From contig NC_080168.1 in the NCBI RefSeq assembly GCF_950295315.1, positions 66,721,254 through 66,785,253 of the forward strand: a DNA stretch of 64,000 nt. Direction: 5' to 3'. The position numbers were made by a program, and so were the translations under genes. Every line of letters starts with the position of its first letter. The first letter of the stretch is position 1. Source of the DNA: Erinaceus europaeus (taxonomy: Eukaryota; Chordata; Mammalia; Eulipotyphla; Erinaceidae). Shown piece by piece: positions 10,763 through 22,138 of this stretch. The notes under the pieces were generated by a model. The model searched no databases and was not told the origin of the DNA. It was given only the letters and a program-made list of their open reading frames with translations.

Positions 10763-11528
10763 TTCTCCTCCTCCTCCTTTTTCTTCTTTTCAGTTATTTC
10801 ATAAGAGAGGTCAGAGCCCCCTTCTGCATAGGCAGCATGAGCCCTTACACTCAGGCCCTGTGGTGCAAGTCCAGTGTCCTCCCTGCCTACTGTGCTGTCT
10901 CCCAGCTGGTGGTCTCACTTGACCTCACCCCTGGGACCACTTCAGTTTTGTTGGGACAGGAAAGGAGCAGAGTTTTTAGGGCTTTGACTATCTGGTTACA
11001 ACAGGAACCTCGCCCTGTGAGGACTGTTTGCCTGGGCCAGTTCCCTTCCAGAAGCTACTGGAAATGGTCAGGAGGTCCCTCTCAGTGGACTCTGAGTCAA
11101 ACACTGGGGAGTGGGACTCCAGCCCCGCAGCCTGGCCCAGACCCCCAGGCCCCACCGATGGAGCTAGAAGGCATTCCCCCCCACCCTTGGGTGCCTGGTT
11201 GGAAGGGAATGTTTCCCAGTGAGAGGGTGGGCAGATGGACAGACAGGCGGACATGGGCAGGAAGCCAGCATTCAGAGCTGCTGGCCCTGCCCCCATGGCC
11301 CTGCCCCCACACCCGGCTGTGTACACAAGAGCATCTTCTGTTTGGAAGCCTAGACCCTTCGAGCGCAAACTGAGCTGGCTTAGGAAGGTTCTAGAAGGTG
11401 GCTGCCCCATGTGAAAGGAATCCCCAGGGTGCCAGGGCAGCCGGTGGGGAAGGTGTGCAGATAAGAGGACTTTGTCCACTGCCCTGCCTGTCAGCCAGCT
11501 ACTTTCCTGGAAAGAAAAAGGCGTGTGG
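10763..11528. other. Unique GC-rich sequence
   Basis: Start of a SINE-poor stretch. Chance frames occur on both strands. No domain is recognised. Confidence 0.3.
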
Positions 11529-11570
11529 TCAACAAGGGCAAAAAAGGGAATAAATAAATATTTAAAAAAA
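11529..11570 (+). mobile_element. SINE-B tail-only insertion
   Basis: A 42-base insert consisting only of the SINE-B 3' tail (caagggcaaaaaagggaata and the aaataaatatttaaaa tail). It is flanked by near-identical copies of aaaaaggcgtgtgg (11515-11528) and aaaaggtgtgtgg (11571-11583). The flanking repeat indicates a normal retroposition event truncated to the last 40 bases of the template. Confidence 0.8.
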
Positions 11571-12066
11571 AAAAGGTGTGTGGCCCCATCTGGTGTCTGC
11601 CCAGAGCTCCAGGGGAGGCGGGGCCCGGGGGCACTCTTTGTACAACACCCCTGCAGAAGGATCTTCACCGCTACCCCTGAGGTATCTGGGAGGTTAGGGA
11701 GGTCAGTGGCAGGGAGAGAAGTGCTGCCCTGCCCTGCAGTGGCCAGACATGCCCTGGCCTCAGAGATGTCCCCAGGGCTGTCCCTTAATGCAGCTGGCTC
11801 TTGCGGGGCAGAGGACACTGGGCCCCCTGTGCTGGGCCCACCATTGCTGCCTTCCCAGGCTGCTGGGCACAACCATAGGTGCCCTGTGCTTGGAGGCCAG
11901 GCGGCAGGGGGGCTCCTACAGATGAGGGGCCAGAGCCTTGGGGACCCCTACTTCCACCCCTACCCCCTACACTCCCCATCTCTCTGCATGCTGTCCACTG
12001 GTCAAGTCCTCCCATCTGTCACCTGCCCCCCCCCCCCATGCTGATTACCCCTGTTTCTCCTTGCAG

Positions 12067-12163
12067 TCCTGACCTCGCGTCCCTGGAGCAGCCTACTGAG
12101 GAGCCCCCCGCCGGCCCACCCTGCGCCCCGCTGCACTGCCTCGCCAAGCCTCCGCCCCCCTAG
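12067..12163 (+). CDS. Candidate 3'-terminal coding exon
   Basis: The strong acceptor ccctgtttctccttgcag ends at 12066. The open frame starts with the third base of a split codon and runs 31 codons to a TAG at 12161-12163. The peptide is Pro- and Cys-rich (for example LEQPTEEPPAGPPCAPLHCL, ending AKPPPP) and matches no family I know. CpG content is higher than the flanks. A SINE-free stretch of nearly 4 kb with two poly(A) signals follows, as expected for a 3' UTR. The upstream exons are not established. It could be a chance frame. Confidence 0.3.
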
Positions 12164-12575
12164 GGCTACCTCCTGAGGGTAACAGGCTGATACTGCCCAG
12201 GGCTCCAGCTCTGGGATCAGAGGACAGAGAACAGAGTATGTGATGAGTGGCACCAAGGTTCAACTTAGAGGGGGACCTTGGGGGGGTCCCCTCCCTGGAC
12301 CAGCCCAACAGCCACACCAGATATCAGTTCCCACGTTTATTCTGTCCTCGGTCATGTGGAGGGACTGTCACCCCTCCTGGCTCCTGCACAGAGTGTGTCC
12401 CCATCGGTCTGGGCCTGGACCTCTGCTCCTGAGCCAGGGGGGCTGGGGATCACTTGGTGGCTTCTGTTGGACACCCTCTCCCACTGGGAGACTCCACCAA
12501 ATGCTCCTGGTGAATCTGAGAGAGGACAGTGATCGCCCACCATGTCCCTCCATGTCCAGAGACAAACGCTGGTGC

Positions 12576-12576
<1 letters not shown>

Positions 12577-12617
<41 letters not shown>
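12577..12617. repeat. (TG)n microsatellite
   Basis: About 20 TG units, uninterrupted. Confidence 0.95.
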
Positions 12618-12620
<3 letters not shown>

Positions 12621-15000
12621 TGTGTGAGCCACTACAATGGGAGGGGGACCGGAATGTCCCCATAGTGGCAGGGCTTCACTCTCCTGTCCCTTATTCCCTT
12701 CTGCTGAGTGCGTCCAGCCCTAGGGAATGGACGTCAAGTCAGCCTTGGGGAGGTGTCCCCAGACTGCTGACCTGCTGTTGCTAGGTTGTTTTATTTTATT
12801 TTATTTTCATAATGAACCTCCTTTGCACAAAGACAAATCAACCCAATAGCTACTGTCCATCATGGCTCTGTCCTCACCACTGTGGACAGGCATGCAGGTG
12901 CCACCACTGTCAGCTGAGAGAACCCCCCCATCCATGTTCTTCCTCCTTCCTCTGAGTGTCCACCTGCCATGTCCAATGTCCTGTCCAGTCAGTGGCCTCA
13001 GCTCGTGGGAGTGGACCTATCTTTTCTGGAAGCCGTTGTGCTCCACACAGGCCCAACGTGGCACAGAGCAGCTGCCCAGGGGCCTGGCCTTCTCATGAAG
13101 CCCTGGGGTCCCTGCTTGTCCCCCCAGCAGTTAACTCTAAGCACACGGCCGACCCAGCAGTCAGCACACATGCACTCACATGCATGTGCCTGTGCATGTG
13201 AGCGTGTGTCACTGGGAAGGAGCAGCTGCTGCACGGGGGCACCAGGCCTCAGGAGGAGGAACTCCCTCAGGAAGACTCAGGCTCAGAGGACAAAAGCCAG
13301 CAGCAGAAGTGCCACATAGGTCATGGGCAGAGGCTGAGAAACGGCCATGATCATGGTCATGGTGAAAGAGGTCGGCAGAGTAGCTGGGCTGTGTTTGCAA
13401 GAAAGCACAATTACTGCGTTGAAATAGAAAACAGAGTCCACAGGCAGACACGCCTTCCCTTCCTGTGGGAGAGCATCCTCAGTCAAACACTAAGAGTGGG
13501 AGGAGCAGTAAGTTGCATCTGGACCAAGCACACCGAGGTGTATGGGACACCACCCCTCACACAAATCCTTCCTAATCCTGACTCTCTAGGCCCCATTCAC
13601 ACCTCTTATCCTGTGTCCGTATAGGAGTCTGGAGAACTCTGAGGAAAACAGCTATTATGTGAGAAAAGACTTAATGAGAACGATGCTACTTTAGTCAAGG
13701 AGTCATGGGGAGGGGGGATCATGGAGAAAAGGGACTTTCTCAATCTACAGTTCCAGCTCCAGATGCCAGTGTTAGAACCTGGCCAAAGAACCCAGCTCTC
13801 AGAGATTCCCTAACCATGGCAAGTCGTTGAGTAGTGGACGTGAGGAAGACACATGTTTACGCCTTGAATGCTGGGTGTCCGGTGAAGATGAGCACCTTAG
13901 CCATACCGCGTGGCGCCTGCTGGGCTCATGGCTCTGAGGTGCTCCTCCGCTTTTCTGTCTGGCTTGTGGGGCCAGTTGGCCAGCTAGTCAAGAAGCAGCC
14001 TCTCTCTGGAGAGCAGGATGCAGTCTTCACTCCCCCAGGGTATTTGGGAGGAGCAAAACAAAACAGGGCTGTCCAGTTGGTTTCCATTGCTGTCATCTTT
14101 AACTTCCTGCAGAATGTAGAGACTTTGTTATAAAAAGCCGAAGCGGCCGGAGCTGCAGAAGCAGCCATGCTGGGTGATCTTCAGGGATGGAAAGGGAAGA
14201 ACAGGGAGGTCTTTCTCTCTCTCCCTCCCTCTCCCTCTCTTTTTTCCTCTCCCTCTCTCTCTGTCTCCCTGCTGAGGGGACTGCTCCTGTGAGCTCGGGC
14301 CTGGCATTCTGCTCCACAGGACTGAGAGGGAGACTGCCCAAGACTGCCACCATCTTCTTCAAGCTGGGATATGGATTCTTGTTTTGAGTTGTTCTAAAGT
14401 CTTGGGAGAGAGGGTAGTTCCCAGTGGGGACTTAGCCCACAGGTGCCCCAGGTTCAGGGATGCAGAGAAAGCCAGGGATCACTCACCTGAAAGGCCCTCT
14501 TAGGAGAATCATGACTTTAAAAGAAAACAAAGTCCCCCTGGGGTTCTTGGTGGGTTGGTTGGTTTGTATATTGATTTTGAATAAGCTTTGTTTGAGATGA
14601 CAAAAAGAAAAATACAAGAAGCTGGTCTCCCATACAGGGGCTGAGACTGTTCCAGAAGCCTTGGGGTGGGGGGCACTGCTGCTGTGCTGCTGGGATCAGT
14701 GCTGTCACGACACCCAAGTGAACCCCTCGGGACACAGCCCTCCGCAACCGCTGCCCTCCCTTGGCCTAAGCTGGGCCCTGGCGAAGCCCTTCCCTCTGGC
14801 CCTTCCCCCACCCTGTCTTCACTCAGTGCTCCCCAGGTGCTCAAGAGTTGAGGTGCACCCCTGGAGGATCTGCAGGTGTCACAGTCAGCTGAGGAAGGAT
14901 GGCAGAGTGCTCCACCTGTGTCCCCGTTCTGTGACAGCCGCTGGGATGTCACCCAATTCCCCCCCCCTTTGCCTGTGTAACTGCGTGGTTTGCTGATTCA

Positions 15001-15006
15001 AATAAA
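15001..15006 (+). promoter_or_regulatory. Possible poly(A) signal
   Basis: AATAAA in unique, non-SINE sequence. The downstream GU-rich context is weak. Confidence 0.25.
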
Positions 15007-15691
15007 GACCAGAGCCAGTAAGAAGCAGGCACCTTCCCCCCTTTTGATGCCTGAGCCAGAGCTGCTACAGAGGCAGAGCAAGGTGCCAGTCGTCCAGCCA
15101 TAGCGAAGTTGGAGGGCTCTGGCACGTTTTCCACATGGCTGTGAAGCCCAGTGGTGACTATTGGCACCCAGGGAACAACTGGGAAACCTGTGTGTGACAT
15201 TGCTGTCACCTGGGGGTTCAATTGCACCATCAAGACAGGCCACATTTGACCTCCCTCCATGTCACCGTCTGTTCCTTGTCCAGCGACCCCGCTGTCCTGT
15301 CCTTGTCCTATCCTGTCCTTGGCGCTCCCCTCCTGGGGCCACAGTGTCAAGTGTCCCCTCCCTAAGATCCATCATATGGAAACAGCTTTCCTAAAGACCC
15401 TTCGGTTGCCGGTTATTTTCTAAAAGTCCAATATCGAAGGAAATGTGTTCTCTAGGACATCGGCATCTCCTGTAAATGCAGGGTTGTTTTTTTTTTTTTT
15501 TTTTAACTTCTGGCTGCTTGTTCTTTGAGCTTGTCCCATTGCAGACGGTTCTGGGTGTGTGTCTCTTGGGAAGCTTGAGTGTGCTGGCATTGGAATAAGG
15601 GGGCTCTAGGGACGCCAGGGGCCACTGGACCAGCGGGCATGTCTCAGCCTGCCTACCGGCTGAATGAGGTGTAATACATAACTTCCCTGGA

Positions 15692-15697
15692 AATAAA
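15692..15697 (+). promoter_or_regulatory. Probable poly(A) signal
   Basis: AATAAA in unique sequence. About 10 bases downstream is a GT/T-rich tract (ggtgttg, then T-runs and ttg repeats), the usual layout of a mammalian cleavage site. It would suit the plus-strand terminal exon at 12067 with a UTR of about 3.5 kb. Confidence 0.4.
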
Positions 15698-15740
15698 CTG
15701 GGTGTTGTTTTTTTTGTTTTGTTGTTGTTGTTGTTCATTT

Positions 15741-16030
15741 TCTCTGTGTCTCCTCATACTGCTCTGAGTTTCTGGATGTCACTTTAATTTTCACTCTGTG
15801 CTACCGTCAGCCCATGGGTGCCACTTTAACTCGTGCATTAGGAAAGTGAGAAGGCTCTGTGCATTTCTGTAGGATCTCCTCGGCTCTGTGGCTTTATTGG
15901 CTACACTTCCTGGTAAGAGGAGTCTCATCTCTGTCCAGTTTCTCCTGTCTCTGACCTGGCCTCCCTCCTGCTGCGCATTTTTGTCAAGAAGATACACTGA
16001 GTGGGATTAGATTAGAAAATGCCTTCCTTG
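15741..16030. other. Unique sequence
   Basis: Unique, no repeat or exon signal recognised. It lies just past the candidate cleavage site. Confidence 0.3.
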
Positions 16031-16170
16031 GGGGGCCGGATGGTGGTACACCCAGTTGATCTCACATGTTACCATGTGTTAAGGACCTGGATTTGAGTCC
16101 CTGCAGGGGGAAGCTTCATGAATGGTGAAGCAGGGCTACAGGTCTCTCTCTCCAAATATATATATATCCT
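16031..16170 (+). mobile_element. SINE-A copy, 3' shortened
   Basis: Sense SINE-A with head ggggccggatggtggtaca. The CT-rich part is short and ends in an AT repeat. Confidence 0.8.
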
Positions 16171-16209
16171 AAAATTCTCTCAGTCCTATCAAGTAGAAGT
16201 AGGAAGAAG

Positions 16210-16533
16210 AGGGGTCAGGCAGTGTGCACCGAGTTAAGTGCACATGGGCAAAGCACAAGGACCAGCAGAAGGATCCCGGTTTGAGCCCCTGGCTCCCCAC
16301 CTGCAGGGAAGTTACTTCACGGGTGGTGAAGCAGGTCTGCAGGTGTCTATCTCTTCCCCTCTCTGTCATCCCCTCCTCTCTATTTCTCTCTGTCCTATCC
16401 AACAACAGCAGCAGTGACAACAACAATAATGACAACAAGGGAAACAAAATGGGAAAAATAGCCTCCAGGAGTAGTGGATTTGTAGTGCAGACACTGAGCC
16501 CCAGCAATAACCCTGGAGGCAAAAAAAAAAAAG
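16210..16533 (+). mobile_element. SINE-B2 copy, full length
   Basis: Sense copy with a B-like head, a CAA-rich middle and the 3' module ending ataaccctggaggc plus an A-tail. gtaggaag-type flanking repeats are visible. Confidence 0.85.
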
Positions 16534-16547
16534 GTAGTAGGAAGGAG

Positions 16548-17039
16548 GGAGAAAATGCCTCTTTAAAGGAAACATTTTAAGGGAGAAAAGAAGCGAAATG
16601 TTTGCGTTCTGGGAGGGTGAAATTCCTTGGGGGTGTGACAGAAAGGAGCTATAAAGTAGGATCCGTGCTACTGCCATATCCAACGCAGACACACTCAGCT
16701 CAGAGCTTACAAGCCCACACACCCTCTCAGAGGAATCTGAGGCTACAGAGCAGCCGCTCTGATCAGTGTATATGGGAGCCAGACTGTGCAGAGGTGCCTC
16801 CTCCCTAACTTGGCTTCCGTGGGAGTTGTAAATGATTACTGATGCCAGACCAACCACATTTCAAAGCACCACTGGGTGGGGCTCTGTGAAGGGAGAGGTC
16901 TTGGGGGGGAGGGGTCGGAGGGAAACTAGGCAGAGCCTTTGCGAGTTCTCAGCCTCTCAGCCCTGGTGGTGTTCATCCATCCAGTTTTACTGGGGGGCTG
17001 TTTGAGATGGGGAGGGCTCTGGAGGTCTAGCCCCACACC
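16548..17039. other. Unique sequence
   Basis: No repeat family, exon signal or long frame recognised. Confidence 0.35.
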
Positions 17040-17163
17040 AGGGGACAAAGCAGAGAAGGCTCCTACCTTCTGAGAGTCGGCTAGTTCTGCCTGAGGATCC
17101 AAGGTCCCAGGTTCAATCCCCAGCACCACCATCAGCAATAGCTGGTTAAAATAATAATAATAA
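17040..17163 (+). mobile_element. SINE-C copy
   Basis: Sense SINE-C with an AAT-repeat tail. The 5' part is diverged. Confidence 0.7.
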
Positions 17164-17372
17164 GCTCACATGGCGCAAAGAGCAAGGACCATTTAGGATC
17201 TCGGTTCAAGCCCCCGGCTCCCCACCTGCAGGGAAGTCGCTTCATAGGCAGTGAAGCAGGTCTGCAGGTGTCTGTCTCTCTTCCTCTCTATCTCCCCCTT
17301 CTCTCTCAGTTTCTCTCTGTCTCTATCCAATAACAAATAAATAAATAAAATAATAATGATGATGATGATGAT
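17164..17372 (+). mobile_element. SINE-A/B mosaic, 5' truncated
   Basis: Sense copy starting inside the head (cacatggcgcaaagagc, B-like) but with an A-type tail (tctctatccaataac), ending in aataaa and GAT repeats. Confidence 0.75.
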
Positions 17373-17585
17373 CATAGCCAAATATTTCATTCGATGGACT
17401 TACTGATAACTGCCCATTCTAGTGAATTTGGATTTGACTGCAACTCATGATGTTGCTTTGTGACAGTCAGACTTGCTCTCCTCAAACCCCTTATTCTGCT
17501 GCTCTCCTCTCTGAATCACCTCTGCATCCAAACTTTCTGTAAAGGTAAGAGCATTTTTCAGAGCACATACCTCCCCTTCCCTTTG

Positions 17586-17745
17586 TTTGTTTGTGGTACC
17601 AGAGCCTTGCACATGTTCACTCCACAGCTCCACCATTCACGGTGCCATCTGTGATGCCCCTGTGTGCTGCCCAGAACTGAATGTGGGTCCTCACACATGG
17701 CAAGGCATGTGCTGTAGCTGCTGAGCTCTCTCCTGGCCCACAGTG
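17586..17745 (-). mobile_element. SINE-E copy, old
   Basis: Antisense SINE-E: ctccaccattcacggtgcc, gtgggtcctcacacatggca and a head complement ending ctgagctctctcctggccc. Confidence 0.55.
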
Positions 17746-17799
17746 CAGAGGTGAGAAGTGACGTGCCACTGGTCACCCCTCTCCCTTAGAGTGTCACTT

Positions 17800-17965
17800 G
17801 CAGAGCTGGGAAGACAGCACAGGGCTTCTGCAAAAAGACTCCTGTCTGAGGCTCTGAGGTTCCAGCTTCAATCCCCTGCACCACCGTTAGCCAGAGCTGA
17901 GCAGTGCTTTTGTTTATCTTTCTGACTGTCTATATATCTGTCTTCATCTTTCTCTCTCTTCCCCC
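17800..17965 (+). mobile_element. SINE-C copy
   Basis: Sense SINE-C with the gccagagctgagcagtgct block followed by a CT-rich tail. Confidence 0.75.
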
Positions 17966-18153
17966 ACTTCCCATTTGCAGGAGGGAGCTTCATACAGTGA
18001 AGCAGGTCTGCAGGGGTCTCTCTGTCTCCTTCTCCCCCCTGCCTCAATTTTTCCCTGTCCTATCACATAAAATAGAAAGCAAGGGGGAAAAAATGGCCTC
18101 TAGGAGCACCAAGCTCCAGCAATAACCGTGGAGGAAAAAAAAAAAAAAAAAAC
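17966..18153 (+). mobile_element. SINE-B2 copy, 5' truncated
   Basis: Sense copy beginning in the tgcaggagggagcttc region, with a shortened 3' module and an A18 tail. Confidence 0.75.
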
Positions 18154-18885
18154 CAGATTCATACTTGCAGCTGGGCTGTTTCAGTAGAGTTGAGAGAAAG
18201 ACACAGACAGACCTCCTCATCACTCACCTTCTCTACTCTCAGGGTGGCTGTCCTTATCCAGGGCAGCTCAGCCAGAAGACAGAGGCCTTGTGGGCACACG
18301 TAGGTGCAGGTCCTGGAAGGGCTTCATCAGATGGGGTGTGCTGAGTTAAGTGAGTGCCAGGAAGGGGAAATAAAGGCGGGGGTGTGGATGTGCACTTGAT
18401 GACCTCCCTGGGAGGCTTTCATACCACTTACTCTCAGCAGGGCCTGGTGTCACAGAGTGTGGCCTCTCAAAGGGCTTTAGAGGGACAGCGCCACCCTCCA
18501 CTTATCCTGCCCTCTGACCTCCTAATCTCCGAGGGTGTGTAGAGCGATACTCTAGAAGCTGTCTCCCAGGGTCCACATTTTGGAGGCAAGGGTGCACAGC
18601 CCTTGTGGCTTCTGCACGTGGAAGATGACTCAGGAGAGCTGATGTGATGTGTGGCCTGGGGGCTCCCTCCCCAAGGGGCCACCTGCTCTACTTTCTGCAC
18701 AGCCACCTGGCTGCCAGCTGTCCACCCCAGCCTGGAGTCACCCTAAGGGACCCCATCACTGCCAGCAGCAGCCAGAGGCCGGGCCCCCTAGCCCCTGTGA
18801 GACAAGCCCACCTTGAGAGGCTCAGGGAGAAGAAGCTGCAATCTTTGCTTGGTCATATGTTCTCCTACTTTATTTGCTTGTTTAT
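18154..18885. other. Unique sequence
   Basis: Unique, moderately GC-rich. No gene recognised. Confidence 0.35.
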
Positions 18886-19290
18886 TTTTTTTTTGCCACC
18901 AGGGTTATCATTGGTGCTGGGTGCCTACACTATGAATCCACTGCTTCCAGTAGCCATTTTTTCCACTTTTTTTTTGCTTTTTATTTTTTTATTTAAAATT
19001 TTATTTATTCATGAGAAATGATAGGAGAGAGAGAAAGAACCAGACATCACTCTGCTACATGTGCTGCAGGGAATTGAACTTGGGACTTCATGCTTGAGAG
19101 CCCAAAGGTTTATCCATTGCACCACCTCCAAGACCACTATGCTTTCTATTTTATTAGGTCAGAGAGAAAGTAAGAGGAGAGGGAGAGACCGGGAGAGAGA
19201 GAGAGAGAGGCCTGTAGACCTCTGGATAGGAAGTAGGGGTCTTGAACCTGGGTCATTGTGCATGGTAATGTGGTACACAACCACTTGGCC
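18886..19290 (-). mobile_element. SINE-B2 copy split by SINE-D
   Basis: Antisense SINE-B2 with the 3' module at 18886-18978 and body and head at 19137-19290. The middle is a later SINE-D. Confidence 0.8.
18979..19136 (-). mobile_element. SINE-D nested in SINE-B2
   Basis: Antisense full-length SINE-D. Host sequence of the tgctttctatttta type is seen on both sides, consistent with a target duplication. Confidence 0.8.
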
Positions 19291-19307
19291 CCATGGTTCA
19301 TTATTTA

Positions 19308-19458
19308 ATTTTTTTAAGATTTTATTTATTTATGAGAAAGATAGGAGGAGAGAGAAAGAACCAGACATCACTCTGGCACATGTGCTGCCAGGGATTGAAC
19401 TTGGGACCTCATGTTTGAAAGTCCAAAGCTTTACCACTGTGCCACCTCCTGGACCATG
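19308..19458 (-). mobile_element. SINE-D nested in SINE-A tail
   Basis: Antisense SINE-D flanked by ttatttaatttttt repeats (about 19301 and 19460). It sits at the tail of the next SINE-A. Confidence 0.85.
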
Positions 19459-19464
19459 TTATTT

Positions 19465-19655
19465 AATTTTTTTTAAAAAAAATCTTTATTTATTGAATAG
19501 AGACATAAATTGAGAGGGATAGGGGAGATAGGAAGAGACAGAGAGGCACTCGTAGGCCTGCTTCACCACTCGCAAAGTTTTCACCCTGCAAGTGGAAAAA
19601 AGGGGCTTGAACCCAGGTCCTTTTGCTTGGTAATGTGTGATCAACTAGGTGTACC
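19465..19655 (-). mobile_element. SINE-A copy
   Basis: Antisense SINE-A, near full length with a diverged head. Confidence 0.8.
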
Positions 19656-19656
19656 T

Positions 19657-19787
19657 TCTATATTTATTTATTTACTACCAGAGCACTGCTCAGATCTGGC
19701 TTATGGTGGTGCGAGGGATTGAACCTTAGACCTTGGAGCCTCAAGCATGAGAGTGTCTTTGCATGACCATTATGCTATCTACCCCCA
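19657..19787 (-). mobile_element. SINE-C copy
   Basis: Antisense SINE-C, full set of blocks including cattatgctatct at the head. Confidence 0.8.
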
Positions 19788-19912
19788 CCCTCTATCTATT
19801 TTTAAAGGGAGAGAGAGGCCATGGCATTGCTCAGCTCTGTAGAGAGTGACTGAACCTTGGGTCTCTGGGCATGAAAGTCAGATGCAAAACCCTGTGCACC
19901 CATCCTGCCTGG
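19788..19912 (-). mobile_element. Degraded tRNA-SINE (C- or E-like)
   Basis: Antisense purine tail and B-box-like block (actgaaccttgggtctct). The family is uncertain. Confidence 0.4.
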
Positions 19913-20283
19913 AACAGATTTACACTTTGTAGACTCGAAAATCAGGAGTCTCTTCTCGGGATAAATGGAAAGCTGTGAGCATGAGACCATTGACACCCTG
20001 GTTTAAAAATATTCAGATTGCCAATACTGATAACTGTCGCTCTCAGCTCTCTTTCAGATGCCCCACTGTACCCGAGTGTGTGGAGGTGGGGCTTATGCTC
20101 TGTTTTTCCCAGCCAGCATTGAGGGGGGCCATATGTGTGCATATGGGTGAAGGGGGGTTGTGTAACTGCTGCAGACATCCCCCCAAAAAGGGAGCCTGCA
20201 GGAAGGCAGTGGTCAGTGGGGAAGATGGGGCTCACTGGTGGGCTAAGAGCACAGCCAGAGTATTTCTGAATATTCAGTCTGTG
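19913..20283. other. Unique sequence
   Basis: No repeat or gene recognised. Confidence 0.3.
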
Positions 20284-20418
20284 AGATAGAGACAGCTTCA
20301 CAACAGAAAAGGGAGGGGTGGGGGAGAAAGAGAGAACAGTGAGGAATTCACTCTGGTCCAGATGAACCAGGCGCCATGGGCATGCAAGTCCTGTGCTCTG
20401 TTGGCTGAGCTAGCTCCC
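20284..20418 (-). mobile_element. SINE-E copy, old
   Basis: Antisense, with a GA-rich tail and a gttggctgagctagctccc head complement. Confidence 0.45.
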
Positions 20419-20755
20419 ATATTTCCTGGCCGTACTCCCCATATTTCTTGTCCCCTCAGTGTGTCCTTTTCAGTTAACACTCCTGTGACCAAGGCAAAGG
20501 CATGAAAGAGCAGAATTTAAAAGATAGTTTCTGACTGAGGTGAAAGCCTTCCTCAAAGCCAAGTGACCTTGTCCTTAAGTGTCCCATGTGCCTTAGTGAC
20601 AAAGGAATCCAGAATCTGGTTACGAGTGGGCTGGTCTTTCCGGCATGCTGTCCAGAGCTTTTTCCCAGATGCTCAGCTCAGCTCAGCTCTGCAGAGAAGC
20701 ACCCAGCTGGGTTCTTACACACATTTTGTTTGGGACACAGGAATTCATTTTGAAT
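20419..20755. other. Unique sequence
   Basis: No repeat or gene recognised. It contains a short cagctcagctcagctctg run. Confidence 0.3.
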
Positions 20756-20964
20756 TTTTTTTTTAAATTATTTATTTTTATTATCTTTATTTATTATTGG
20801 ATAGAGGTAGACATAAATTGAGAAGAAGAGGGAGAGAGACAGAGAGACACCTGCAACCCTGCTTCACTACTTATGAAGCTTTCCCCCTGCAAGCACGGAC
20901 CAGGGGCTTGAACCTGGGTCCTTGTGGGTTGTAACATGTGCACTCAACCAGATGCACTACCACC
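20756..20964 (-). mobile_element. SINE-A copy
   Basis: Antisense full-length SINE-A. Confidence 0.85.
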
Positions 20965-21127
20965 AAAATTTATTCATTTTTAATGAGAGAGATACAGAGA
21001 GAAAGATATATAGAGAGGGACCAGAGAACTGATCAGCTCTGGTTGATGGTGGTGTTGGAGACTGAAGCTGGGACCTTTGGAGCCTCAGGCAGGAAAGTCT
21101 TTTTGCCATTATGCTATCTCCCTAGTC
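20965..21127 (-). mobile_element. SINE-C copy
   Basis: Antisense SINE-C with a purine-rich tail, directly abutting the SINE-A. Confidence 0.8.
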
Positions 21128-21186
21128 CTTTGCATAATGTTTTGGATCACAAGCTTCTTTTGTTTTCTTCTAGCCACTAAAAAAAC

Positions 21187-21365
21187 AATCCTTGGCTGGG
21201 GGCTGGATAGTTTACCTGGTAGAGTATCCCATATACAGAGACCCAGGTTTGAGCCTTGGCACCACATGGGAGCACATGCACAGCACTGGGGAAGCTCCAC
21301 GGGTAATGTGGTGTCTCCTTTCTCTATCAGAATAGGAGTGAGAGTATCTGAGGGACAGTGGAGCT
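21187..21365 (+). mobile_element. SINE-E copy
   Basis: Sense SINE-E: ggctggatagtttacctggt head, B box cccaggtttgagccttgg, and an agcactggggaagctccac body. Confidence 0.6.
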
Positions 21366-21659
21366 CAGCATATAGAGGCTCTGGCCCCCCCCCAAACCAA
21401 AACAAACCACCATGTGAACCTTGGCTAGTCCATGGGTGGAACTGTCACCCTCAGAGACCAGCTACGCTTCCCCTCCTGGTCATAAGATGGCTGTAGCAGC
21501 TCCGGACTCACATCTGTATCTTTCTAGGTTCAGGTTGGTACTCCTCTCTCGACCTCAGGGTGCCAGGACCCACACACACTTTAGCAAGAAACTACTTTTC
21601 TTTGCAATTTCTGAGGCGGGGTGTGTGTGTATGGGGTGTGTGTGTGTAAAAACCAGCAA

Positions 21660-21836
21660 CTTGGGCTGAGTGGTGGCACACCTGGTAGAGTACACCTTAC
21701 AATGCTAAAGGACCCAGGTTCAAGCCCCTGGTCCCCATGGGCAGGGGTGGGAGAAGCTTCAGGAGCGGTGGAGCAGGGCTGCAGGTCTCTCTCTACCCTC
21801 TTGATTTCTCTATCTCTACATAATAAATGAATACAG
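21660..21836 (+). mobile_element. SINE-A copy
   Basis: Sense SINE-A with head ggctgagtggtggcacacct and tail ataataaatgaatac. Confidence 0.85.
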
Positions 21837-22138
21837 CACTAAAAGCTAGCAGCTGACCACCGGAGGCCAGGCCTGTCCCAGCAGTTTCTGCCAGTGCCTC
21901 AGGTGTGCGCAGACCCAGGAGGGGTGTGGGTGTGCATCTTGCTGGAAGCTCTCTGGAAGAGGAGGGGTCCCTCTCAGGTCCTCCTGAGAGTGTGCTGTCC
22001 GCTAGCTCCCGTGCTACTGCTGAGAGCCAGCCGGTCCTGTGGGCGGCTTCTCTGCCTTGCACAAGAACACATAGCCCGTCCTGCTGAGGGAACCAGCATC
22101 TGTTCCCTGCTGTCACCAACACGGAGTGGCTACAGAAT
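21837..22138. other. Unique sequence
   Basis: No repeat or gene recognised. Confidence 0.3.

Larger units (their letters stand above)
12164..15706 (+). other. SINE-free stretch, possible 3' UTR
   Basis: Apart from simple repeats, no SINE or L1 is seen here, although the window average is roughly one SINE per 450 bases. It contains a (TG)n at 12577, a CT-rich tract at 14213-14270 and a T-run near 15487. It lies between the candidate terminal exon and a good poly(A) site. Old repeats too decayed to recognise cannot be excluded. Confidence 0.3.

Noticed and set aside
10988..11872. 294-codon minus-strand open frame
   Set aside because: It runs through the 42-base SINE-B tail insertion and the surrounding GC-rich DNA, and shows no domain. 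It is a compositional frame.
13283..13486. Minus-strand frame ending in a hydrophobic stretch (MTYVALLLLAFVL)
   Set aside because: It looks like a GPI or tail anchor, but the start is not supported, no acceptor or upstream exon was found, and the other frames are equally open. Chance is more likely.
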